From Anaeramoeba flamelloides (taxonomy: Eukaryota > Metamonada > Anaeramoebidae): DNA of 64,000 bases. Positions 47,401-59,500 of the stretch are shown here, one piece after another (within the stretch, counting starts at the first letter, position 1; every line of letters begins with the position of its first letter). The translations under genes and the position numbers were made by a program. The stretch is taken from contig JANTQA010000008.1 in NCBI GenBank assembly GCA_027625915.1, forward strand, positions 6,441,501 through 6,505,500, read 5' to 3'. The notes under the pieces were generated by a model that ran no database searches, was not told the DNA's origin, and was given only the letters and a program-made list of their open reading frames with translations.

Positions 47401-47967
47401 TCCTTTTTGTTGATTATATAGCGGTAGATTGTTATTTTTAATAGCCCTTGTTCGTTTGTTTTAAATTGAAAAAACTTTTTTTTGTTTTTTGTTGTTTTTG
47501 ATATTGTTTTTTGTGTTTTTCAAAAGGATGTAATTTTGTTTTATTTTTTGGTATTCGAACACCAGAGAATACAAAAAGAAAAAGAAAAAGTTCAATTTTG
47601 TGTATGGGTTTTTTTTATTTGGGAATGAACAAAAAGGAAAAAAAAGAAAATTAAGTGTTTTAATTTTTCTTCTTCTTTTTTTAAAGCGAAAATTTTTAGT
47701 ACCTCATTCCATTCAGGATTATTAGACTGAAAAAAAACTTGACTTGTGTAAACTTGCTCTTGGTATGTTAGTTTGCAATACAAGTTTGGTAATCTGGCTT
47801 TTGTAAGTTTAAAAAGAAAATTTTGCAAAAAAAAAAATTTTCTTTTACTTTGGATTAATTGTCTAAAGGTAAATTTGGTAACAGGGAAAATACATACGTT
47901 TAAATCGATTAGTTTTGGGAACGAACACACCAGAGTGCAGAAGGACTTTAAAATAATAATTGTTCAT
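44487..47967 (-). CDS. C2 domain fused to an EMAP-like (EML) WD40 protein
   Basis: Three exons, 47967-47898, 47797-47703 and 47474-44487, with donors GTATGT and GTACTA and both acceptors ending AAAAG, give 1,050 residues in one frame. Residues 1 to about 105 form a C2 domain: FKVLLHSGVFVPKTNRFKPR, LPNLYCKLTYQEQVYTSQVF, NNPEWNE and LLKITIYRYIINKKDPILGV. The calcium loops lack most of the usual aspartates. A linker with an Asn-Thr repeat (about 203-230) and other low-complexity parts follows. A HELP-like start (LEFVFGFGQEGSWEKMAFL, near 350) leads into many WD40 blades (VYIWN, ILVWS, VSIWGD, IYLWRI at the very end), broken by a Lys/Glu-rich insert. EML proteins bind microtubules through a tandem propeller. 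The C2 domain replaces the usual N-terminal coiled coil and could add membrane contact. EML assignment is likely, exact orthology uncertain. Confidence 0.85.
46955..47032. repeat. hexamer repeat coding the Asn-Thr tract
   Basis: About thirteen imperfect units of GTATTT, GTGTTT or GTGTTG on the plus strand, inside the C2-EML gene. They encode (Asn-Thr)n on the minus strand, so length may vary between strains. Confidence 0.9.
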
Positions 47968-49825
47968 TTCTCTTTTTGAAAAATTAAAATGATCAATAAA
48001 AGTCGTAAAATTTGTCAAAAAAATGATTGTTTTTTGATTTTGTTTGTTGTTATTTTAACCCAAAAATATTTGACACAAAATGTTAATGAAGTTATTACCC
48101 AATTCTAAGTATCTCTCTTTCAGATAATTAGGCCCATCTAAGACATTTGAGCTGGTATTAAAATTTAAAACTTTAAAAAAATATTTTTTCAAGATGTTTC
48201 AAAACCTGTTTTATAAAAAATTATGCGTCTTTTGTTAAATTGTTATACCAAAGAACAATTGAAAATTTTGAAAATATTTATTCCTTTTTTTACCACTCTT
48301 AAGGACGATCTTAATTTTTTGCAAAAGGGTGTTTTATACAATGCTTAGAGACTGGAAAAACAATTACATTTTTCTTTATTGAAGGAAATGGGGTCTATTG
48401 TAATTGTTAATTCTATTTTAGCAAAAACATTAATTAATACAAATTCTTTTTGAAATTTTGAAACATTTCCAGATCACTTAAAATCGATTTATTTTGCTTC
48501 TTGCTGAACACCTTCAGAGATGATTTTCAAGTCTATTTCTACCCTTGTCTATAATTCCTGGTATTTAAATGTAAAGTGGGGTGGGGTATTACAATCATCC
48601 TAAATTTGAGAAAATGGATGGATAATAAGGGTTAGGAGTGTTTTGATAAAATATTTTATTGTCTTGAATTTTTTTTTATTTTTTGGAAGTATTGTTTTCA
48701 AAAAATTTTGGTATAGATAAATTTATTTTTTACTTTAATTCAAAAAAATATCTAATTTTTAGATCCTAGTTCAACAACTAAAGAAAAATTAAAAATACTG
48801 AACTTTTTGTTTATGATTTGTTTGGCTGTTTTCTGATTTTTTAATCGAATGTCAAGTTTTAGATGCCTTTCACTGCAATTTCTCTACTATTTATTTTTTC
48901 TAATTTTCGGCTCACAACACTGAAAATAATATTAACTCTTATGCGAATATTAAAAATTGGATGGGAATTGTTGATCAATAAACTAAGAAAGAAAAAATTT
49001 TCAAAGAAAAAACTGAAACATTGTTTGCTTACTGTGAAAATATAATTAAAAATCTATTAATTTGAAATTGAATGAAGAGTTACTTATTGAAATTTGAATT
49101 TAACATAGTTAAAAAAGTTTAAATAACTCGGTTTTTTGATCATATATTATTGATACAAAATAGATTTGTAATAAAAAACTATATGTCTCGAAATACTACA
49201 ATTTTTCAAAAAAATAAAAAGGTAATTATTGTTTTTGGAATATTTTTTTTGGAAAACTACCATTAAAATTTCAAATTATAAAGGATAAAACGCTATTTAG
49301 TTGAGGTTAAGCAAGGAAAACAGGATTTAATTGATTTTTTTGATGTAAAAATTTCGATTCAAAAATTAAATCTGTAATAGATATCTGGGCTTTGGTACTC
49401 GTTTCAATTAATGAGATTTATTTGTTGGGATTATTTATTACTATTCAGACTTGAAAAATTACAATTACGCATTGAAAATAAAACGATTTTTTCCATGTAT
49501 ATTTAGTTTTAATTATATTTTATCTTTTTTTGATAACTGAATTAAAGTTCAAAAAGGAGATATTTTATTCCTCAACCAATAGCAAGAATATTTTAAATTC
49601 AATTTTAGTTTTAAATTTTTTTTATTTTGGTGGTATATGTTCCAGTTGGTACAAAAACAAGGTTAGTATTTTTTTTTAGAGAACAATTTAAATGATATTT
49701 CAATTTTTTAAACAATTAAAATATTTTTCGTTATTTGTTCAAACCCTGAAGAAATATTTATTTATATATACATAAGCTAAATTTCAAAAATAGAGGCAGA
49801 TTTTTCATCAGAAAAAAAATTTGTT

Positions 49826-50026
49826 TACAGTCAGTTTCAAATTTAAGGTACAAACTTTCAACGAAAATTAAGGTACAAAAAAATCTCAAATTAAGGCACA
49901 AAATTTGGAATTTTTTTTTTTTACAAATTATTTTACGAAAATCTGAATTTTGCGCCTTAATTCGGGATTTTTATAGTGCGTTTATTTTCGTTGATAGTTT
50001 GTGCCTTAAAAGTGAAACTGACTGTA
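49826..50026. mobile_element. Tc1/mariner-like MITE, best preserved copy
   Basis: 201 bases including TA at both ends. The left end is CAGTCAGTTTCAAATTTAAG and the right end read in reverse is CAGTCAGTTTCACTTTTAAG, continuing GCACAAACTATCAACGAAAA. The arms extend over most of the element, with inner TTAAGGCACAAAA repeats, so the whole is nearly a palindrome. TA duplications and CAGT ends are typical of Tc1/mariner. No transposase; mobilised in trans if at all. Confidence 0.85.
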
Positions 50027-51418
50027 ATTCTTTTTTTTTAAAATAACAATGTATTTCTTTAAAGTATTTCGAGATAATAACCAATACAGATTAATAAATA
50101 AAAATACAATGTAATCATTTTATTTTTGAAAGACAAATGAAAAAATGAAAATAATAAAAAAAAAGTTTGCCCCTAATTTTGAAAATTGGCTTATATTTAT
50201 ATTTATATATATATATATAAGTTACCAAGAAAACAGCCTTTAATGAATTTTATTAGAAATTTGTGTTTTTTTGAGGAATATCTCATCATAATTCTATAGT
50301 GGGGGTTTAAAATAAATTTTTCTTCGAATTTCCAAGCCAAATCTATTTTTTCTGAAATTGAATAACCTTTTATCAAAAATTCAATAATTTCATTGTTATT
50401 TCTACTCGTGTAATATGGAAGTTACCTAGAAAATTCAAGTTTTGTTTTTTGAACCCACTGCTGTTTTTTTTTTTTTTTAAATGTTTTTATTTTTTCTTTA
50501 ACTGTGGTTTTAGGTTTTTATTTTATGTTTTACAAAAAATTTACAGTTCAGTTTAACTCTACTTTCAAATCAAACAAAATTTACAATAGATCATATTATC
50601 CAAGTGTTTTTTCTACAACCTTCAAGTCCAATCTCATGATAAAAGGGATCTAATGAACCAAATTTTTAACAAAAACAATACCAAAACCCATAAACAAACA
50701 AATCTTTCAATTTGAATAAAAACTAAAAAAATCAATAAAAAGGATAAAAAGAGTTTCTTAAAAACTTTTTTAGTGGTATCTTCACATTAGCAAAAATGAT
50801 ATCAATTTTTCAAAGTTTTTTGAAAAAAGCTATGAAACAAAAATTTTATTTTCCTTTTTTCCTTTAGCCTATAGTCTTCAAATCATATCTTTGAATTGGT
50901 TGACTTTATTTATTTGTTTTCATTCTTTTTTTTTTTATTTATTGGATGAGATATGAATCCAAAATGAAAGAATATTTCATATTTAATGAAAAGTTACTTA
51001 GCCTATATTTTATCTGATTAAAATTCGACAAGATCATGCCCAATGACCAAATTATTTATAAATCAATTCATTTTCACCAAGTCTCATAATGAGAGGAAAT
51101 TTAGTCTCTTAAAAGATCAATTTTCATTGATTATAACAAGATCTTTCTTTTTTTCAATCAAAATCAAAGAAATAATATTTTCGAAAACTTGGAATAAAAA
51201 TTTCTTTTATAACTCGTGAGAATGACAGTATTATCATCAAGATAGACACTATTGTTTAAAAATTAAACATACTCTTGAAAATTTTTTCCTTTCAAGAACA
51301 GATAAAATAAAGAAAACAACAGAAAAAGTTGAAAAACAACACTTCAAAACATTTTTGACAAAACCACATTAAAAATTTGCAAAACAAATATTTATTTACT
51401 ATTTTTTGTCAGATAAAT

Positions 51419-51622
51419 TGAACAAAATTTTCATTCAGCTTTCCAAAAAAATATTATAAATGAAGTAAAATTTTATCTTTTTTATTTATATAAACAGTTT
51501 AAATTATTAATACCTCTTTCAGAATTAGGGGAACTTTGAAGATTTATTTAAAATCATGGGTAATGAAAGTGTTTTTTGGAAAAGCTGAAATAAAATTTTG
51601 ATCTTTTTATCTTACAATTAAC
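51419..51622. repeat. palindromic repeat family D, copy 2
   Basis: The left end ACAAAATTTTCATTCAGCTT and the right end in reverse (CAAAATTTTATTTCAGCTTT) are clear inverted repeats, with a further ATTGTAAGATAAAAAGAT extension on the right. Shares these with 13631-13825 and 56003-56235. Confidence 0.65.
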
Positions 51623-52334
51623 AAGAAGTCAACATGGGCTATTTAACATACTGTAAACGGTTTTTATTGATTTTATAATTTTTTGTTTACAATTGACAAA
51701 ACTAGATTTCTTATTTCAAATAAAAATCTCACACCAATTTTTAAAATTTTTTATTTTTATTGTTTTGTTTAAATGAGTTTCAAATATCCAATTGGGTGTT
51801 TTTTTTTATGTTTTAAAGAGTTTCTTAACATTTAGAATGATACGATAATTAATTTGATTCTATTATGAAAAATTCTTGAAATTTCATGTGACCTTTTATT
51901 TGAAAAAGAGTTTATGTTGGATTTTGAGCTTTTCAGAAATTAGAAAAATCGGATCAGAATTTTAAAAACAATAATTCATTTCTGAAGATTGGATTAAAAG
52001 GAAGTTATTTATTATAGTACACAAATTTATACCTTCCTTTTTCAATTGTAAAGATGTGGTATAATTTTTATGAATTGGCGATTCGATTTACTAGAAGATT
52101 TTTTTTATTTTACTCATCTGCTAAGGGTATTTATTTGAGAGTTTATTTGCTTTGCAAAAGACTAACTGACAATTAAATTAGTCGGTTCATGAAAATAAAC
52201 ACAAATGGTACCAACAGTTCTTACTCAAATTTATAACCTGGTATACCATAATAACCTTTGGTGAATAAAAGTAAAACAGGTGAAAATGTACAAAAAAATT
52301 TTTAATTTGAAAATCTGTTTAAAGGCAAAATATA

Positions 52335-52535
52335 TAACCAATTAAAAGTGGAAACAAATTAACTTCAAAGAATAATCCATTCTATTATTATCAGCAAATC
52401 AACAGAAACAATCTAGATTTTCTTTTTTATCGAAATGGGATAATTTTGTCAAGTAGTTTTGAGGATCTCAAAAATTGTCAATATTTTTTTAATCATAAAC
52501 TAAATCAACGAAAAATCCATACCAAATGTAAGTCT
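52335..52535. repeat. dispersed repeat family G, copy 2
   Basis: Diverged partner of 42135-42335 in the same orientation, with the exact shared block TTTTGAGGATCTCAAAAA and the block AAATCAACGAAAAATCC. No coding frame. Confidence 0.6.
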
Positions 52536-52745
52536 GATAATTACCTTTTTTGTTTTTAACACCGGACTCTTTATCTCTTTCATCCTTAATTTTTTTTTTA
52601 AATTGATCTGTTTTTTCAATTCCAAAGATGTCCAATTTTAAAATCTTTTTTCCCTGTTGAACTTTTTTTCAACAGTCATTGACTATAAACTCATTATTAT
52701 CCAAACACTAAGTTTAGGTGAATTTACTCTTTTTACCAAAAAAAG

Positions 52746-53322
52746 GAAACATTGGAAGATGTTTTTTGCTTTAAAAATGTTTTTTTCTTTCTCAAAAAAA
52801 TAGTAAATCTAAAAATTTATCAAAAAAAAATTAATTTTTCCCTTCTACTTTTGAAAATTTGTTGTTCATCAAATTTTGTGTTAAAAGAGAACACCTTTTT
52901 GTTGAGAAACATTTTGGAAAATTATTCTTTTATTAATAACAAAAAGTGGTTTCAAAATATGATTAGTGAAGCATTTTATGCTCCACTTCTCAAGTAACTT
53001 GTTAAAACTGATACTCTTTAATGTATTTTATTTCGCAGCTCAAAGGAAAAAATTATTTAATTGAATAGTCAACTTGAAATTCAGTCAGTTTAAATATCAG
53101 TGATTTCACACTTTTCATTTCAGAAATCTTTCTTTTGTTTTGAACTGTTGGTTCGTCGAAGTTAAAATAATCAACAAATTATTGTTTAGTTGGAACTATT
53201 TGCAAATTACAAAAGGAAAGATTTTTTTGAAAAGAAGTAAGATTGAAAGTGGAGAGAAAAACTTTTTCCCTTTATTGTTTAAAGGACACAAAATAGAAAG
53301 TCACACAATTGTTGTCTTTTAA
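52746..53322 (+). CDS. last two exons of an unrecognised gene (5' part not found)
   Basis: Exon 52746-52993 and exon 53124-53322 join in phase 2 (donor GTAACT, acceptor CATTTCAG) and give about 148 residues before TAA. The splice turns two separate open frames into one, which is the main support. The text reads ETLEDVFCFKNVF, then SSNFVLKENTFLLRNILENY, KWFQNMISEAFYAPLLKNLS and GHKIESHTIVVF. It is Lys/Asn/Phe/Leu-rich and probably helical, with no clear membrane segment or motif. The start of the first exon is set by an A-rich acceptor (CCAAAAAAAG), so more exons must lie upstream. The gene ends only 187 bases before the start of the FHA-kinase on the same strand. No family is recognised. Confidence 0.45.
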
Positions 53323-53509
53323 GAAATCAATCATTTGGTAAATTTTGTTACAAGTTTAATTCCTGTCTTTCTCTAAATTTCCAAGCAATTGAGGAATTTG
53401 AGGAAACCAACATCATACAACACTTTTTCCAATTTATTGTCTTCACAAAAGATTTGTTTGTAAGGTATTCAGAAAAGGAAATATTCATTTTTTTTTACAA
53501 ACTTTTATC

Positions 53510-56500
53510 ATGTCTAAAGTACAAACCCTAATTTTTTTTTTTTTTTCTTCCTTTGTTTTTCTTTTTTTGTTCTGTTTTAAATTTCTGATCAATTTTTACA
53601 CAACTTCTATTTACACTTATTAGACACAGCCATTTGGAAAACTAATTTCACTTAACATCAAAATCAAAAGCCTCTTGTTAACAAAGAAAATAAGTAAAAT
53701 TGTTTTTTTTTCAAACAACAATCATAATCAACATCACAAGAAAATCCTTCAAAACTAAATCTTAACTTGACTCATTTTCCTAAATTAACACAACGAATTA
53801 AAATAGCTACTATTGGGAGATCTAGTTCAAACGATATCCAGATACATGACGCAAAAATCTCAAAAAAACATTGTATAATCCAATTTAAAGAAAAAAAAAT
53901 TCAAGACAAAAAAACCAAATATTTCATCAAAATCATTGACAACTCATCAAACGGCGTCTTTGTGAATTCAAGGGTACTTTTCTCAAAATATAAAAATTAA
54001 TTCTTGTTGTTTTTAATTGCACAATTACTTTTTTTTTTTTTTACTGTTTGTTAATTCTTTTTTTATTGGATCCTTTGTTTCTTTCGTACATTAATCCCAA
54101 TTTTTTCTTTGTTTAAAGCTTATTGGCACCAAGAAAAGTGTAGAATTAAAACATGGCTATGAAATAACATTTGTGAAACCAAGACAAAACGGAAGACCAA
54201 TTCCTCGTAAGAGAAACAAATTTTTTAATTATTATTCCCCAATTTAATAATTGTCTTTAATAATATTTTTTTCATTCTTCTTCGAATTCTTAATTTTCTA
54301 TTAAAACAGAATACCGATTTTTTTTCCATGATTTAAAACTCGTTAAAGAAGTCGAAAATAAAGTAAGAATTCTTCTTTTTTCTTTTTCTTCTTTTCCAAA
54401 TTACCGATAAATTCAAAAAAATGTTACCGAGCTGAAAGAACCTTTTTCAGATCCGAATACTTGTGTATCAAATTATGCGCGTTTTTTTTTTTTTTTTCCT
54501 TATTCCAATCTAACATCCAATTTGCTTACCCAGGAAAGCACCCAAGTTCAAATCAATTTGAAAGACAATTACTTGATCTTTTCAGTACAGTTTGTTCAAT
54601 AATCCGTGTTGACTTCAATAAATATTTTTTTTCAAGTTTTTATTGTTGTTTTGAAATTTTTTGGTTTTTAATTGTTGTTACGAAAATTGTTGAATGGTGT
54701 TTTATGTTATTAATTGTTGTTTCAATGGAAAGTTTTCTAGAGTGTCTTGATTTTTAACAGTGAAGTATGTATTGACAATAGTATTGTACTTTCATCAAGA
54801 TATAATCAAAAATATTCTTCAAAGAATACTACAAAATAATTTTTTTTTGAATAGAATAAAAAACCCAAAGATCTTTTTCTAATCAATGAGAATTGATATA
54901 TTGAGAGATATAATTCACTCTCATTATTATAAAACGTTATTTTGTAAATTTTTAGCCAAAGCTCATGTTGAATTTTATTGGTATAAAATTTCAGCTGATT
55001 AACTTTTTTTTCTATTCTGGAATATTGTTTCATCTCGGATTCTTGGTTAGCCGATAATAAACATCACAAAAAAGAACCAGTTAAATAAATAAAAGTTCAC
55101 CAATTACAAGAGATGATTTTAAGGCTATTGGCTAAAGGTAAAAATTGAAAATAAAGTGAAAATTTTGGGATCATTTCATTTATCAAAAAAACTTGAAAAA
55201 TTTTGAAATCATTTTGCACATTTAGAGAGATACAAAACAGTTTTTCAGTAAATCTTTATCTTTTTTTCTTTGTTTTTTTTTCCGATCAAATTGAAAGATT
55301 TGGTGGTTTTAGATTTTGGTAACAAGTTTGTTGAAATTTGATTGGGTAGTTCAAAAATAGATGAATGAAGTTGGAATATCGTGGAACAATGATTAGTAAA
55401 AAGTACTATTGTAAATACTGTTTAATTTTGAAAAGAAAGTTTTACTTAACTGTATTTTTAATAAACAATAGAATAAATTTTAAAAACAACAATTAAAAAC
55501 AAAAAAACATTCTTTTAATAAAAAAAAAACAACAATTATTTACAAAAACAATACAAACAATTTTCAAAAACACAAATTAAAAACCAAACACGGATTATTT
55601 AACATACTGTAAATTTTAAAAAAGGAACGTCATTTTTGTAATTTTCCTATTTTTTTTGTTTTGGAAATTTTTTTTTTTTTGATGTTCGAAATTTCCTCAA
55701 AAATTAGTCTCTATTTTTTTTTTGACAAATTTTCTCATTTTATTTTTTGAATTTCTTTTAGGTGAGAAGTACTTTAAGAAACCATTACCATATTAATTTA
55801 AGGATTGCTTTATTGTCAGTTCTTTGATCTTTCAATGTCGAAGTCAGGTTAAAAAAAAAAAAAAATAAAAAACGCTTTAATTTTTATCACGGGTTTTGTA
55901 ATTCTGAATGGGTTATTTCAACACTAATAAAAACTTTTTAGTTCAATTTCCATTTTCTATGTTTGTTAACACTTCTTTCAAAACATTTCGTTTCGAAGAA
56001 TGCTGTTAATTGCAAAATAAAAAGATCAAAATTTTCAGCTTGCTTTCCAAAAAAAACACACAACTCTCAGGAATTAAAATAAAACAATCAACAAATTCTG
56101 CAATTCAAAAAAGAGAAATAATCATTTAAGCTAATCTCCTTTTTAGAATTAAAAATTTGAAATTTATCATGACTCTAATTTATACAATCTTTTTTTGGAA
56201 AGCCTAATAAAAATTTTGTTACATTTATTTTGAAACAAATAGTATTTCCAAAATCAACTAATTTTCCGAAGGTTCTTTCTACTTCAAACAAAAAAAATTC
56301 CTTCTTCATCTTAATTCAAAGAATGGTTAACAAATTGTCAAAAAAATAGAAATTGATGTAAAAACTTGAAAACATTTTTTTTGGATTTGTTTGTAAAAAA
56401 AAAATTTTTCATTTTCTCTCTCAAATTATTAAAAAAAAAAATTGTCTTTATTATTTTTTTAATCTTTTATGATTTAAATAGAATGAAATCCAAAAAAATT

Positions 56501-59500
56501 ACCAATTTTGTTGGGAACTTGATGAGTAAGTCTTAATTTTTTTTTTTTTCTTATATTTTATTTTACTTTTCTTAAATGTCTTACCTTTTCGAATTATTTC
56601 AAGTCTTGGAAACAATAACCATATTGAAAACAATAACAATATTCAAAAATAATTCCCAGTTATTTTTTTACACAAACCATAATTTAATTTTAGATCAAAG
56701 TAATAATAAGCAAATAGCCAATTAAAACTAAATTAAAAAAAAGAAAAACTTTATGGGTAATGAAATATTGTGTTTTTTATTTCTCAATTGTGGTGAAACA
56801 AATTCTGGGAAATTGAGAGATAATTTTTCATTTATGAATTCAAAAATTACAGTAACTATTTAATTTTGTAAACAAAATTGAATTTGTAAAACTAATGCCT
56901 ACTATACCTTTCCAATAATTAAATGAAAAATTTTTATTTAAATTTTCCAATTTTTTTACTTTACAATTAATTAGGAAATGAAAAAATACAAGAACTTTTC
57001 AGATTAGTAATGTGATTTATCTTCCTTATTGAACCTTGAATAAAAATTTAATTCGGAGAATTTGATTTAAATAAAAAAAGAAAAGAAAAGAAAAGAAAAG
57101 GCGAAATAAGGCTAATACTGATAGATTACAAATATAAAAATAATCATTTGATCTCAAAAGTTCAACAAGGAAGGACTAAATTCAAAAAAAACAATTTTCG
57201 TTTTCAATTACTATTAAATTTCAATAATTTTTTTCTTTCTTTCAAATAAACTTATTTTTGAGTTATTAATCTTGTCTACATTATGGCTAGTATAAAAGAC
57301 TTTAAATAAAATTTTAAAGTTTCAGGAAGCGCCGTCAAGTGACTAGGTTTTCCAGAATTCAAAAGAATAAAGAACAATTTTTAATTTTACTCAATTCTTT
57401 TAAATTAAAAAAAAAAACTAACAGACATTTCCAGAATTCAAAAGAATTGAATAAAATCTATGATTTTACTCCATTCCTATGAATTCTGTAAAACCTAACA
57501 AAAAATGCCTGGTTTTTTTCACTTTTTGTTTTTGTTTCGAAAATCAATAGATTTTCAAATCAAAACAAAAATTAAAAAAAAACTAAAGGCTAACATGTTG
57601 CAATTTTTTTGAATCGCTTCTCTTCGATAAACATAATAAAAAAAAAAAAATTAAACATATTTTTTTTTTTTAAAAGATCGCTTGGAATGGATTTTATTTA
57701 GATTTACAAAGCAACAAAAATTTTTTTTTAAATTATGTCTCTTATATTTAAAATTTGAACAAAAGCAAATAATAGAAAATATTGATCATTTTTTATGGGG
57801 GCGGCACTTTATTTAAAAAGATAGATTAATATTTCAAAAACAAATTCAAAGAAATAAATCTTAATGAAATAATTTTAAACCAAGAAAGTTTGAAATTATT
57901 AAAATTAATTAATAATTCTGAAATCAATAGATTCCACGCTTAAATTTCCGAGAGGGGAATCAAGTCTAAGTGTGACTTAGAGTGTAATCTACACTTCCTC
58001 CTCAAAAAATAAAAAAAAAAACAAAAAAACCTTTTTTAATTTTAAAAGCCTTTTAATTTATATACCAAACATGGCTATTGAACTAATTTATTTTTTTCTC
58101 ATGTATTTTCAATACAAATTTCCTCAAAAAAACATTGAAAATGATTTGTTAAATGAAATTGGAAAATTAACTTTTATTTCTTTAACAAATTTTAAAATAC
58201 TTTTCATTTTTTTTTTTTCAAAAAATAATGCAGTCTATGCTCTTTTTAACGTACTCACAAATTAGCCAAATAAGGTACACAAGCAATTTATTATTTCCAT
58301 TACTATTAAATTAAAAACAAAAAAAAAAAAAAAAAATTGAAATTTATCTCAAGGCTCAATAAGGAAAAGCTTAATTAAACCTCTCAAATTTTCATTTTTA
58401 ATTCATTTGTAAAGATCTTGCATATTTTCTCAACTAATAATTTTTCATCGAATCTACGGAAAAAAATTTCTGGACTTGAAATATAATTTTTTTTTATTAA
58501 TTCATTAGTATCTAAAGGTCATTTGTTTTGTTTTCTGTCATTGTTACCGAAAAATTTTTGGGAGCTAGCTGAAAGAAAAAATTTCATTTATTAATTGGGA
58601 AATGAGAGTTTTGACAAATTCAAAATAATTCGGAACATTTTGTTTTTTTAACCTCGTTTATAGAATGCTTTAAAATACATTTAATCTATTTCACAATAAT
58701 TGTTTTGATCTTGTTATTTGAGACTCTACTTATCGCAAAATCAAGCAAACAAATTTTTTAATGTTCAAATTTTATTTTACGAAAAGAGTTTTCTTAATCA
58801 CACAAATATGAAACCAAAGCCAAAAACAAAAAGAAAATAAAAGAATAAACTTAATTATTAAATCTAATTTGAATCAAAACGCCCATATAAAATCTCAATT
58901 TTAACATTTCAATCCTTATATAAATAATTATTTAATTTGCAAACCTTATAGGGGTGGGTATGGAAAAGTATTTCTTGCGACACGCAATGAAACCTTTGAG
59001 ACTGTGGCAATAAAAACAATTCCAAAAGATAAATTTTATGATCCAAAAAAAGAAGGGTGGCAAAGCCAAAAAGTTAAATATGTGAATGAAATCAATATTT
59101 TAAAAGATCTTCAACATCCTAATATTATTAAATTGGAAGAAGTGTATGACACCGAAAATACGCTATATTTAGTCATGGAATATGTGGATGGTGGAGATTT
59201 ATTTTATAGAATTTCTGATAAACAAAAATACGCAGAAGACGAAGCACGTGAATTATTTAAAAACCTCTTAGAAACAATCAAATATCTTCATGGGAAAGGA
59301 ATTGTACATCGCGATTTAAAACCAGATAACATTTTATTATCAAATAAAGAATCAGATACAGACATCAAGGTATGTGATTTTGGATTTGCCAGAACAGTTT
59401 CCGAATCTGGTCTAGTCTCTACGAAAGTCGGTACAAACAATTATCGCGCACCTGAAACCTTAACAAAGGGATCCTTTGGCAAAGAATGTGATCTATGGTC

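Larger units (their letters stand above)
47968..52745. other. intergenic or long-intron region
   Basis: About 4.8 kb between the divergent C2-EML gene and the plus-strand exons at 52746. It holds a MITE (49826-50026) and copies of repeat families D and G. Upstream exons of the gene ending at 53322 should lie here. Candidates are a GC-raised stretch at 48518-48568 (after ACACCTTCAG, ending at GTAAAG) and a 60-codon frame at 48863-49045 preceded by AAGTTTTAG. I could not join either with confidence. Confidence 0.4.

Noticed and set aside
53140-53322. A 60-codon frame as an independent small gene
   Set aside because: The frame is better explained as the last exon of the split gene starting at or before 52746.
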